A stretch of 64,000 nucleotides of DNA from an uncultured Aquimarina sp. (GTDB lineage: Bacteria > Bacteroidota > Bacteroidia > Flavobacteriales > Flavobacteriaceae). Both the position numbers and the translations under genes were made by a program. The DNA lies in the NCBI RefSeq assembly GCF_947500065.1, contig NZ_CANMQT010000008.1, forward strand, positions 186,001-250,000, read 5' to 3'. The notes beneath the pieces are model-generated. The model was given only the letters and a program-made list of their open reading frames with translations, made no database searches and had not been told where the DNA came from. This document shows positions 9,711 through 18,414 of the stretch, in pieces (positions within the stretch are counted from its first letter, which is position 1; every line of letters begins with the position of its first letter).

Positions 9711-10988
9711 ATGAATAAACCACTGGCAGAAAGAATACGACCTAAATCTTTAGAAGAATATTTAAGCCAAGAACACTTAATTGGCGATGACGGTTCTTTA
9801 ACTAAGCAAATTAAAAAAGGAATTATTCCTTCTTTAATCTTATGGGGGCCTCCAGGAGTAGGAAAAACTACTTTAGCAAACATTATAGCTAAAGAATCAG
9901 AAAGACCCTTCTATACACTTAGTGCTATTAATAGTGGAGTAAAAGAGGTACGTGAAGTAATTGATAAAGCGAAACAAAGTGGCGGACTGTTTACTTCTAA
10001 AAATCCAATCTTATTTATTGATGAGATTCATCGTTTTAGTAAGTCTCAACAAGATTCTTTACTAGGCGCTGTAGAAAAAGGCTGGATCACACTAATTGGA
10101 GCTACCACAGAGAATCCCAGCTTCGAAGTGATTCCTGCATTGCTATCTCGTTGCCAAGTATATGTTCTTAATCCTTTTGGGAAAAAAGAATTAGAAGCGC
10201 TACTAGATAGAGCTATGAAACAAGACGAATATCTGCAATCAAAAAAGATAAAACTTAAAGAAACAGAGGCCCTTCTTAGACTAAGCGGTGGAGATGCCAG
10301 AAAATTATTAAACATCTTCGAACTAATAGTTTCTGGTCAAGATCAGGATACTATTATCATTACCAATGATCTTGTTCTAAAACTTGTACAGCAGAATACT
10401 GTAAGGTATGATAAAACAGGAGAACAACATTATGATATTATATCGGCATTTATTAAATCCGTTCGCGGAAGTGATCCAAATGCTGCAGTATATTGGCTAG
10501 CTCGAATGATTGAAGGAGGAGAAGATCTAAAATTCTTAGCTCGTAGAATGATAATATTAGCATCTGAAGATATCGGAAACGCTAATCCGACTGCATTAAT
10601 TATGGCGAATAATACTTTTCAAGCGGTTACCATTATAGGATATCCTGAAGCCAGAATCATTTTAAGTCAATGCGCTGTATATCTGGCCACTTCTCCCAAA
10701 AGTAATGCCTCCTATATGGCTATTAATAAAGCACAACAGTTGGTAAGACAAACAGGAGATTTATCTGTACCATTGCATATTAGAAATGCTCCCACTAAAT
10801 TAATGAAAGAATTAGGCTATGGTGAAGATTATAAATATGCTCACGACCATGGCAATAACTTTATTCAACAAGAATTTCTTCCCGAATCAGTAGAAAACAC
10901 GAAGCTTTATGACCCAGGAAACAATCAACGAGAAAATGCATTAAGAACATTCCTTAAATCACGATGGGGAGATAAATATAATTATTAA
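9711..10988 (+). CDS. rarA: Replication-associated recombination protein A (RarA/MgsA AAA+ ATPase)
   Basis: 425 residues. Walker A is GPPGVGKTT, Walker B is LFIDEIHRF, sensor 1 is GATTENPSFE, and the C-terminal tetramerisation region includes EGGEDLKFLARRM. RarA acts at blocked replication forks, opening duplex ends with single-stranded DNA-binding protein. Full length with all family motifs. The rest of the context (housekeeping gene, own promoter) is unremarkable. Confidence 0.95.
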   Translation: MNKPLAERIRPKSLEEYLSQEHLIGDDGSLTKQIKKGIIPSLILWGPPGVGKTTLANIIAKESERPFYTLSAINSGVKEVREVIDKAKQSGGLFTSKNPILFIDEIHRFSKSQQDSLLGAVEKGWITLIGATTENPSFEVIPALLSRCQVYVLNPFGKKELEALLDRAMKQDEYLQSKKIKLKETEALLRLSGGDARKLLNIFELIVSGQDQDTIIITNDLVLKLVQQNTVRYDKTGEQHYDIISAFIKSVRGSDPNAAVYWLARMIEGGEDLKFLARRMIILASEDIGNANPTALIMANNTFQAVTIIGYPEARIILSQCAVYLATSPKSNASYMAINKAQQLVRQTGDLSVPLHIRNAPTKLMKELGYGEDYKYAHDHGNNFIQQEFLPESVENTKLYDPGNNQRENALRTFLKSRWGDKYNY

Positions 10989-10990
10989 GA

Positions 10991-11845
10991 TTACTGACGA
11001 GCAAAAGTATCTGTAATCAATTTATCAGTTACTGGATTAATTCTATCTAGAATAAAATTCCCATATGCATCAAAATAACCATTACCACTTAAATCACCAG
11101 CCTGAATAATATAACTATTATCTCTACTTGATATAAATATTTTACCTATGGGAACTTTGGTATCCGCATTTTGTAGTAATTCAAAACCGTATGCTCGCCT
11201 TTCAAAAACATATACCTCATCATTATACATATAGGAGCCACTTTTTGCTACTGATACATTTTGTTTTGGAAGATTATTTTTTTGGTTATTTGTTATTTGC
11301 GCATCACTAGCTGTGGCAACTGGAGTTTCTCCTGACACAACAGTCTGTTTTGAAACAGCTGGCTGCTGAACAGTACTATTGTCATTTTGCGCAGAAGTTT
11401 CTTTTTTACCATTGTATTTATAATTAAGTGACTTTACATCCCTAAAAGCATTCCTAAGAGCTTCTTGATATGATTTTTTAAATTCCTTTTCTCTACTTGC
11501 TCCTTCTCTAGAAGTAAAAACGACTGCGCCGTTACAATCAATTAAATCTATTGTAAGTTTTGTTTTCAACAATCCTGATTTTTTTCTCACATCCGCTCTT
11601 AGTCCTTTACAACCGTTTCTCTTAAGATCTTCCGGTAATGCTTCGCCTCTTATAAAAGCAGTAAAACCACACTTTTCAAATAGAAACTTTGTCAAAGAGT
11701 TTAACTGATAATCATCGTTTTCCCTTAAAAAAACATACCCCTCTGGTACAATTACATACTTATAATCATTTACAGTATTCTGTGCATTAAAGTTGACAGT
11801 AAAAAAGATTGCAAGCCCAAAAAATAAAATACGTGTTATATTCAT
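10991..11845 (-). CDS. Secreted protein of unknown function, last gene of the radC operon
   Basis: 284 residues with a Sec signal peptide ending near residue 22 (NFNAQ). The first part (about 25-135) contains two conserved-looking Cys (CGF, NGCKG) and a third in IDCNG. A Thr/Gln/Asn-rich linker follows (about 150-195), then a C-terminal beta segment. I do not recognise a named family. It is the last gene of a minus-strand run, its start codon overlapping the stop of the DUF5723 gene by one base, so the two products probably act together at the cell envelope. Confidence 0.7.
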   Translation of the reverse strand: MNITRILFFGLAIFFTVNFNAQNTVNDYKYVIVPEGYVFLRENDDYQLNSLTKFLFEKCGFTAFIRGEALPEDLKRNGCKGLRADVRKKSGLLKTKLTIDLIDCNGAVVFTSREGASREKEFKKSYQEALRNAFRDVKSLNYKYNGKKETSAQNDNSTVQQPAVSKQTVVSGETPVATASDAQITNNQKNNLPKQNVSVAKSGSYMYNDEVYVFERRAYGFELLQNADTKVPIGKIFISSRDNSYIIQAGDLSGNGYFDAYGNFILDRINPVTDKLITDTFARQ

Positions 11846-13245
11846 TACATTATTACATTAAATCCTAATTGAATAGATACTCCCCTAGCATCCGCAAGAT
11901 TAGAAAATTCCAAAAGATTATTTGCCGAAATATAGAAATTAATTTTGTTAATATGCGTAGATAAAAGAAAACCTATATTCTTAAAAGAATAATCATCAAC
12001 CGTATAAGTCAATTTTGTTCTAAGAAAATTAGATAAACGCTTGTAATAAAATAAAGAAGCTGCATACTGCGGTCTTTTGGGTCTAAACTGTGTAAACACC
12101 TGTAATCCAAAAGCATCACGATAGGGAGCTCCTTCTCCGTCCCAAAAACAATTACAACTATCATCCTCATATCTATTAAAAGAATACTTAATAGAACCAT
12201 TAAGTTTTACAGGACGTAGCGCAGAATAGCTAGTATTTAACGTATCAATAGGTATTGCTTCTTCAAGTTCATCTAAAACATCTTGACCATTATCATCCGT
12301 AATTGGAGTCTCTAAACCTTCAAAAACAAAACTACCTTTTGCCTGATAAGTCTCAACATCCTTAGTGTAAAAAATCATCCCTAAATCAGTCATACTACCT
12401 GTTACGGTCCATTGATCCTCTAATTTATATGTAAATCCAACATCAAAACCAATACCTAAGTTTCCACCAAGAAAAGCTCTTCCTAAGAATTTATTTGTTA
12501 CTTGTTTTGCTCCATCCGAATTATCTTCAGATTCAATATCACGCAAAAAGGCATATCCTGCCGTTTGAACACTCACATCTGCATTACTTATTACATGCTG
12601 ATATATATTATTACCTTGAGGAGTTTCTATTGTAGTAAAAGTTCCTCTATTTTTGGTACTTCTGAAATTAAAAATACTAGAATACAACTTCGCTCTAGCA
12701 CCAAAAGTAAGTTTCTTATTTACTTTTTTATTATATCCGAAATGATAAACTGTTAAAAGCTCTCCTGTAGCACTAACATTAGAGAATCTAAATGGGACAT
12801 TAATAAAATCTTGATTTCCTTGATATGCTAAGACAGCAAAATCCTTAGGAAAATACACAATCAAATCGAGTTCCTGATACAACCCACCAGAATAATATAA
12901 ATCTTTATCATTTTTGCTTCGCCAGCCAAAATTTATAAGATCCAATTGTTGAGTTAAAGTAAAAAAATCATTACTAGTTAGCGTATTAATTGTGTTTTCA
13001 ATTTTGTCATTAATATCTCTACCATCATCCGCAAAAACATCATAAATAGAAGCTCCTCTAAAACCTACATTAAAATGTAATTGAGATAAAAAAGGCACTC
13101 CTGCATGGTACTTAAAATTGACATCCGCTCCTGGATTAAGCATTAGTGACTGAGGTAAGTCTGTAAAATCATATAAGGTTTCTTTATTCTGAGAATATAT
13201 GGAGCATCCCAATAAACCTATAAAAAGGCATAGTAGAACTCTCAT
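11845..13245 (-). CDS. DUF5723 family outer-membrane barrel-like protein
   Basis: 466 residues with a signal peptide ending near residue 18 (CSIYSQ). The N-terminal LPQSLMLNPGADVNFKYHAGVPFLSQLHF pattern, seen as LPQSLMLNPG then GVPFLSQ, is characteristic of the DUF5723 family of Bacteroidetes. The many aromatic-alternating strands suggest an outer-membrane beta barrel. Its start overlaps the stop of the preceding lipoprotein gene by 4 bp and its stop overlaps the next start by 1 base, indicating translational coupling. Function is not known for the family. Confidence 0.8.
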   Translation of the reverse strand: MRVLLCLFIGLLGCSIYSQNKETLYDFTDLPQSLMLNPGADVNFKYHAGVPFLSQLHFNVGFRGASIYDVFADDGRDINDKIENTINTLTSNDFFTLTQQLDLINFGWRSKNDKDLYYSGGLYQELDLIVYFPKDFAVLAYQGNQDFINVPFRFSNVSATGELLTVYHFGYNKKVNKKLTFGARAKLYSSIFNFRSTKNRGTFTTIETPQGNNIYQHVISNADVSVQTAGYAFLRDIESEDNSDGAKQVTNKFLGRAFLGGNLGIGFDVGFTYKLEDQWTVTGSMTDLGMIFYTKDVETYQAKGSFVFEGLETPITDDNGQDVLDELEEAIPIDTLNTSYSALRPVKLNGSIKYSFNRYEDDSCNCFWDGEGAPYRDAFGLQVFTQFRPKRPQYAASLFYYKRLSNFLRTKLTYTVDDYSFKNIGFLLSTHINKINFYISANNLLEFSNLADARGVSIQLGFNVIM

Positions 13246-13832
13246 AGTTGATAATTTACATAATAACTAGCTTTTGATCTCAGATCCAGAACACCTCGTA
13301 AATCTGAATTTAAAGTAGGTACAATAATTTCTGTTGCTATTTTTTGAGCAGAAGCTAATTGATTTAAAGTTGCATTATCCAATACTATTGGATCTGGGTC
13401 AGAAAAAGAAATCACAGGTTCTGTCCCTTCACCTAATCCAGCCTGTACTGGAATACTATATAGTTGTCCTATAGGTTGACCATCTTGTGTTAAAAATTGA
13501 AATTGAATTGTAAATCCAACCTCAATGGTATTCCTTGCCTCTATTGTAAGCTCAACTCTGTCTAAATTATCTATAGCAAAATCAGTACCTACTAAATCAT
13601 AATTTATCGTATCTCGTAAAACTTCAGGGGGAATTGTAAATTCAATATTTGGAGGAGTTCCTTGAGGGATATAATCTTCAATATCAAATTCAGAGTAAAT
13701 AAAATCAGCCTCAAAAACCGGAGTAAGAACAACATCATCAAGCTGTTCAAAATCAAGCTCTTTCACACAAGAAGCCGTCATTAAAATTATGCTGGCAAAT
13801 AGCAGCAATGCATGGATTTTTTTTGTTTTCAT
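13242..13832 (-). CDS. Lipoprotein of unknown function
   Basis: 196 residues from ATG 13832. A start 12 codons upstream would put non-signal residues before a clean lipoprotein signal, so the internal ATG is preferred. The signal ends in MTASC (C22 likely lipidated). The mature part is acidic and beta-rich with no recognised domain. It is coupled by a 4-bp overlap to the DUF5723 gene and probably forms a complex with it in the outer membrane; this is inference from gene order. Confidence 0.7.
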   Translation of the reverse strand: MKTKKIHALLLFASIILMTASCVKELDFEQLDDVVLTPVFEADFIYSEFDIEDYIPQGTPPNIEFTIPPEVLRDTINYDLVGTDFAIDNLDRVELTIEARNTIEVGFTIQFQFLTQDGQPIGQLYSIPVQAGLGEGTEPVISFSDPDPIVLDNATLNQLASAQKIATEIIVPTLNSDLRGVLDLRSKASYYVNYQL

Positions 13833-13878
13833 CTGGGGGAGTTGTTTAGTAATAACGAAAATATACAAATATTTATTA

Positions 13879-14568
13879 CTAAATATGGTTTTTTATTTGA
13901 TTTAATCTTGAAACCTGAATAGTTTCTTTAGGCAACCGTTCCTTATGATAGTTAAAACATATCGTCTTGATTCCTATAGCTTCAGCTCCAATAATATCAG
14001 CCTCATAATTATCTCCAATCATTAAACTTTTATCGATATCAGCACCAGAAACTTTGATAGCATGTTCAAATATAATAGGGTTTGGCTTTTTAACTCCTAC
14101 CTGTTCACTGTTAGTTACTGTTCTAAAATAGTGTTTGATTTTAGAGTTAGAAAGTTTTGTATGTTGCACTTCACTAAAACCATTAGTAATGATATGCAAT
14201 TGATATTTTGGCATTAAATATTCCAGCAACTCCTTTGCTCCTTCTATTAGGTAATTATTAAGTGGTAAAAAATTAATATAATCATCCGATAAAGCATCTA
14301 TAATCTCTAATGGAAATTGCTCCCCCAAAAGAGCAAAAGCTTCCGTAAGACGACCTCTACGAAGTTCGGATTTAGTTACTCGCTCTTCTCTATATAATTT
14401 CCAATAGTGCAAATTTATTGGCTGATAAACCGATAAAAAATGATCAATTGAAATTTTAATTCCGAATTTATCAAACATCAACTGAAATGCTAAAGCAGAA
14501 TTTTTATCAAAATCCCAAAGCGTATGATCTAAATCAAAAAATACATGATCAATTTTTTTCATCTTCAT
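13879..14568 (-). CDS. HAD-superfamily nucleotidase, YjjG family
   Basis: About 229 residues from ATG 14568 (or 14562, two codons later); both lie within the 3' end of the upstream gene. HAD motif I is FFDLDHTLWDF with both catalytic Asp, motif II is ITNGF, motif III is KKPNPIIF and motif IV is GDNYEADIIGA. YjjG-type enzymes dephosphorylate non-canonical pyrimidine nucleotides and dUMP/dTMP, a housecleaning role. The overlap with the deacetylase-like gene supports one operon. Confidence 0.85.
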   Translation of the reverse strand: MKMKKIDHVFFDLDHTLWDFDKNSALAFQLMFDKFGIKISIDHFLSVYQPINLHYWKLYREERVTKSELRRGRLTEAFALLGEQFPLEIIDALSDDYINFLPLNNYLIEGAKELLEYLMPKYQLHIITNGFSEVQHTKLSNSKIKHYFRTVTNSEQVGVKKPNPIIFEHAIKVSGADIDKSLMIGDNYEADIIGAEAIGIKTICFNYHKERLPKETIQVSRLNQIKNHI

Positions 14569-15859
14569 TCTTATTCCAAATAAACTCAAATATTGATTTC
14601 CAATAAGTTTGTTCATTAAGCTCACTAAACAAACCATTGCTAAAAACCGGGATAAACAAACCGTTTACTTTTTTAATTTTTTCTATATAAGCATCTAACT
14701 CTTGTTTTACAGCATATTCATTCCCTGCATTTTCAAAACTTTTGGGTGTACAACAAAAAGAATGTATTACCAAAGGTGTTTGTACCTCATAATCCAAATC
14801 ATAAAACATAAATGGAGTACAAGTGCCAGCTCTGAAACCCGAATATTCTGGGTATCCCATAGAAAAATCTTCCTTTATTTCTAATTCAATAAAATTTCTG
14901 TAGGCTTCAGGTAATTTTATCTTATAAAAAGAACATAACGAATAGCGCAACTGTCTGTTAACAATATTCTCTATTCTGGTTTTTTCCTTTTTTAACATTG
15001 CTAAATCGGCTATCGCATCATAAGAAACCTTAAGACCAACATCCACATAATCAGAAACATGCTTAATTACTTCTTTATGTTCCAGATTATTATGGTTTAT
15101 ATTTTTCTCATAGTTCGTATAATCACCTAAACCAAAAAACATAAGACAATTCCTTATCTTGTTTTTTTGTAAATTAATAATAAAATCAAATGTATTATAC
15201 GGATCTTTTTTAATTCCAAGTAACACCTTAATCCTATCCGTTACTTCGCTTATCTTTAATTGCCATAGATCACGAATACCACCTCCTATTGATCTTAAAA
15301 TTCCTTTTTGCCAATATGCAAAGGTTTGATTCACATATAAAATAGGTTGTATATTAAACTCTTTTTCCTGAAATGCTATATCTGGATACTTATCCCTTAA
15401 AATATTTTTGAATTTAAATGCCCAGATATCAACAACAGGTTCCTCTAAAAATCCATTTTGATACGCTATACTTTCTGTTGCTGTAAACCGTCCGAGTTCA
15501 TCTTTTACATGCGGAAGATACTCTTCATATCTTGTGAGCAAATAAAAGGTAGCTGAAAAAATATCAAATTTTAGTGCAGCATCACTATGTTTTACTTGAA
15601 AAAAACATTGAGTATCTTCCCAAGGAACAACCTGTATATCTACCTCATTAAATCCATGCTCAAAAAGCAAATCTACACTCTGAAAATAAAGTTCCTTCCC
15701 TAATGGCTGTTTACCATAAGATAGTTTAGGACCATCATGTGCAATGAAGGATTCTATTTTAGAAGTAAAGTCAACCTCCAATCCCAAAATTCGCTTGCAG
15801 ATATGCTTAAACGTATACGTTACTCTTGGGGTTATTTTTTGAACATAAACTAATAACAT
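14549..15859 (-). CDS. Polysaccharide deacetylase-like protein (DUF7033 type)
   Basis: 436 residues. The N-terminal half (about 1-180) has the pattern of DUF7033 proteins of Bacteroidetes (FSATFYLLTRYEEYLP). The C-terminal half resembles a NodB-type barrel in a weak form: FDFIINLQKN where NodB has a catalytic TFDD, and an FMFYDLDY segment. The metal-binding residues of NodB are not clearly all present, so enzymatic activity is uncertain. It starts 8 bp after the radC stop and overlaps the yjjG-like start by about 20 bp. Confidence 0.7.
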   Translation of the reverse strand: MLLVYVQKITPRVTYTFKHICKRILGLEVDFTSKIESFIAHDGPKLSYGKQPLGKELYFQSVDLLFEHGFNEVDIQVVPWEDTQCFFQVKHSDAALKFDIFSATFYLLTRYEEYLPHVKDELGRFTATESIAYQNGFLEEPVVDIWAFKFKNILRDKYPDIAFQEKEFNIQPILYVNQTFAYWQKGILRSIGGGIRDLWQLKISEVTDRIKVLLGIKKDPYNTFDFIINLQKNKIRNCLMFFGLGDYTNYEKNINHNNLEHKEVIKHVSDYVDVGLKVSYDAIADLAMLKKEKTRIENIVNRQLRYSLCSFYKIKLPEAYRNFIELEIKEDFSMGYPEYSGFRAGTCTPFMFYDLDYEVQTPLVIHSFCCTPKSFENAGNEYAVKQELDAYIEKIKKVNGLFIPVFSNGLFSELNEQTYWKSIFEFIWNKNEDEKN

Positions 15860-15867
15860 ACTTATAA

Positions 15868-16566
15868 TTATAGTATAACTTCATCTGCAAAGCTAAAATA
15901 CTTCTTTTCTGTTATTATCAAATGATCTAACAACTTTATATCTAAACTTACTCCTGCTTGTTTTAATTTTTGAGTTAATGCTTTATCAGATTGACTAGGC
16001 ATTAACGATCCACTTGGATGATTATGAGCCAAAATAATAGACGTTGCACCAAACTCTAACGCATATCTGTACACAATTCTGGGATCTACCAATGTTCCCG
16101 TCTTCCCTCCTATACTTATTTGCTTTTTCTGTAGTACTTTATTTGAATTATTGAGATAGAGTACCCAAAACTCTTCATGTTCTAAATCCCCAACAAGAGG
16201 ACTAAGAATATCGAACACATCTTTGCTGCTAGTGATCTTAGATACAACTGGAACATCCTCTTCCCTCCTCCTTCTCCCTAGTTCTAGACCTGCAACAATA
16301 GAAATTGCCTTAGCTTCTCCAATACCCTTAAAATTCATTAACTGCTTTACCGATAGTTTTCCTAAGGAGTTAATTTGATGATCGACACTTGCTAAAATTC
16401 GTTTACTTAATGCCACTGCACTTTCATCTCTATTTCCAGAACCAATAAGAATTGCAATTAATTCTGAATCACTTAATGCATTCTTCCCTTTAACCAACAA
16501 TTTCTCCCTTGGACGATCATTTTCATTCCATTCCCTGATAGAAAATGAAGAATTATATTCACTCAT
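15868..16566 (-). CDS. radC: RadC family JAB-domain protein
   Basis: 232 residues. The N-terminus has the helix-hairpin-helix region (LMNFKGIGEAKAISI), and the C-terminal JAB/MPN domain has the metal-binding motif HNHPSGSLMPSQSD. Despite the name, a DNA-repair role is doubtful; JAB domains are metal-dependent hydrolases and RadC function is unsettled. First gene of a six-gene minus-strand run. Confidence 0.92.
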   Translation of the reverse strand: MSEYNSSFSIREWNENDRPREKLLVKGKNALSDSELIAILIGSGNRDESAVALSKRILASVDHQINSLGKLSVKQLMNFKGIGEAKAISIVAGLELGRRRREEDVPVVSKITSSKDVFDILSPLVGDLEHEEFWVLYLNNSNKVLQKKQISIGGKTGTLVDPRIVYRYALEFGATSIILAHNHPSGSLMPSQSDKALTQKLKQAGVSLDIKLLDHLIITEKKYFSFADEVIL

Positions 16567-16710
16567 ACAAATTTTTTGTTCAGTTTTATTCCCTAAACTT
16601 CTTACTATATAAGTATAAAGTATTTATCTCAAATACAAGATATTATTGCGAAAAATATACAAACAAATTTTGTTAATTATGTCAATACTTAGGGATTCAA
16701 CATATATATA

Positions 16711-16742
16711 TTTGTTTGAAAATGAAAGTTTTACTATATTTG
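16711..16742 (+). promoter_or_regulatory. Promoter with -33 TTTG and -7 TATATTTG
   Basis: TTTG at 16711-16714, 20 bp spacer, then TATATTTG at 16735-16742, a near-ideal Bacteroidetes vegetative promoter. It would start transcription near 16747 and give a leader of roughly 48 bases for the secreted-protein gene at 16795. Confidence 0.7.
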
Positions 16743-16794
16743 ACCACCCATAATCTAAAAACATTGAATTTAACAACCTCAAATTAACCTATTT

Positions 16795-17241
16795 ATGAAG
16801 AACATTTTTACTTTCGTATTATTATTGGCTACTATTAGTTTCTATGGACAAGACAAGAAACGCATTAGTTTTTTAAACTTAGTAGGAAACCACATACAAG
16901 TACCTAGAGGATGTCAAGCACAATCTGAATATGAACTACAAGCCTGTAATGGAACCTCTATAAAATGGGATTATTACAGTGATGATATGTTATCTGCCGT
17001 TTTTGATGCTACAATTAATGCTTTTGGAGCAAGTAATTCATCGAAAACTGAAGTAACTTTTACTTCTTTTGGATCTCAACTTAAGGGATATAAATTTAAG
17101 GCTGGAACTACTTTTCAGTACTTTTTAATGGGAAAAATTAAAGACCAGCCCTTGATGATCAATTTAGGAACACCAGCAGATATTTCTGCTAACGGTGACC
17201 TAGAAGGTATTCTTAAACTTGTTTTTGAAAAAGTAGGCTAG
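16795..17241 (+). CDS. Small secreted protein of unknown function
   Basis: 148 residues with a Sec signal peptide ending near residue 18 (SFYGQ). Two Cys near residues 40 and 51 (RGCQAQ, QACNG) are probably a disulfide pair. No family recognised. It has its own strong promoter and stands alone between the radC operon and the DUF1569 gene, so it is probably a real, well-expressed periplasmic or surface protein. Confidence 0.7.
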   Translation: MKNIFTFVLLLATISFYGQDKKRISFLNLVGNHIQVPRGCQAQSEYELQACNGTSIKWDYYSDDMLSAVFDATINAFGASNSSKTEVTFTSFGSQLKGYKFKAGTTFQYFLMGKIKDQPLMINLGTPADISANGDLEGILKLVFEKVG

Positions 17242-17363
17242 GAACCTTTTTTCAGTTTTAGTATTTATTGAAGAGTTATTTAATAATAGCTTAGTATTTC
17301 TATATCCAATTTTTAAAATAATTCTGTTATTTTTGGGTATTGAATGCTAAACAACACTTGATT

Positions 17364-17807
17364 ATGAAATCCCTCTTTGATGAAACCGCGAAAAACGAAA
17401 TAGAAAATCGTATTCATAAATTATCAAATGCCAGTATTCCTGTCTGGGGTAAGATGGATATTTCTCAAATGTTTTATCATTGTCAATTTCCATTGAAAAT
17501 CGCGCTTAAAAAAGAATATCCTCCAATGAAACCTAGTATATTGGCTAAATTGTTCTTTAAAAAAGCGATGTACAACGATAAACCTTGGAAGAAAAATTTG
17601 CCAACTCACCCAAAACTTAAGGTAGTAGATTCAAAAGTTTTTGAAGAAGAAAAACAAAGGTTATTAGAATTGGTAACAGAATTCTCTGATAAGAGAACTG
17701 TTTCTGAATGGGATCCGCATCCCATGTTCGGAAAATTCACAAAAGATCAATGGGGTAAGATGCAATACAAACATCTAGATCATCATTTACAACAATTTAG
17801 CGTATAG
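17364..17807 (+). CDS. DUF1569 domain protein (DinB-like fold)
   Basis: 147 residues from ATG 17364; an in-frame TTG 24 bp earlier is less likely. Signature segments are WGKMDISQMFYHCQ, EWDPHPMFGKFTKDQWGKMQYKHLDHHLQQF, with His residues placed as in DinB-like four-helix proteins that bind a metal. The biochemical role of DUF1569 is unknown. The next gene starts 3 bp after the stop, so the two are co-transcribed. Confidence 0.85.
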   Translation: MKSLFDETAKNEIENRIHKLSNASIPVWGKMDISQMFYHCQFPLKIALKKEYPPMKPSILAKLFFKKAMYNDKPWKKNLPTHPKLKVVDSKVFEEEKQRLLELVTEFSDKRTVSEWDPHPMFGKFTKDQWGKMQYKHLDHHLQQFSV

Positions 17808-17810
17808 TCT

Positions 17811-18410
17811 GTGTATCCTCCAAAACATCACCAAGACTATAATATTGAAAATATTAAGAGCGTCGCGATTGCTTATCCTTTCGCAACCTTAATATCAGCG
17901 CAGGACACAACACCTTTTGTCACGCATGCACCTCTTATTTTTCATGGCAACAAACTTGTGGGACATATTGATGCCAACAATCCGCATGTTAAACTTTTAA
18001 AAAACAACTACCCTATTATTGCTATTTTTCAAGGACCACAAACCTATATTTCTCCAGCAATATACACTACTAAACAATTACCTACCTGGAACTATATCAT
18101 TGCACACGCCAGAGGTAGCGTTAAGGAAATTAAAGATCCAGAATCCATAAAAAAGTCTATGGTAACCATGACAGAATTTCTGGAAGCTCCTAACCAGAAA
18201 TTTAAATTATCGATAGAAGATCCAAGAATGGATCGCTTAGTTCCTTACATCTATTGCTTCGAAATTGAAGTGCAGCAATGGGAAGGGAAATTCAAACTTA
18301 GTCAGGATAAAGTGCCTGCTGATATCGAAAATGCTAAGCAAGAATTAATAAAAAATAATCAAAAAAATGTTGCTGATTTTGTTAATGGATTGTTTGAGAA
18401 TCATTTTTAA
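17811..18410 (+). CDS. PaiB-like FMN-binding protein
   Basis: 199 residues from a GTG start at 17811, which fits the conserved N-terminus MYPPKHH of the family; no ATG alternative exists near by. The split-barrel FMN-binding fold is indicated by HAPLIFHGNKLVGHIDANNPH, FQGPQTYISPAIY and PTWNYIIAHARG. In Bacillus, PaiB acts as a negative regulator of sporulation and protease genes; in Bacteroidetes it is more likely an FMN- or haem-binding oxidoreductase-like protein. Confidence 0.85.
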   Translation: MYPPKHHQDYNIENIKSVAIAYPFATLISAQDTTPFVTHAPLIFHGNKLVGHIDANNPHVKLLKNNYPIIAIFQGPQTYISPAIYTTKQLPTWNYIIAHARGSVKEIKDPESIKKSMVTMTEFLEAPNQKFKLSIEDPRMDRLVPYIYCFEIEVQQWEGKFKLSQDKVPADIENAKQELIKNNQKNVADFVNGLFENHF

Positions 18411-18414
18411 AAGC

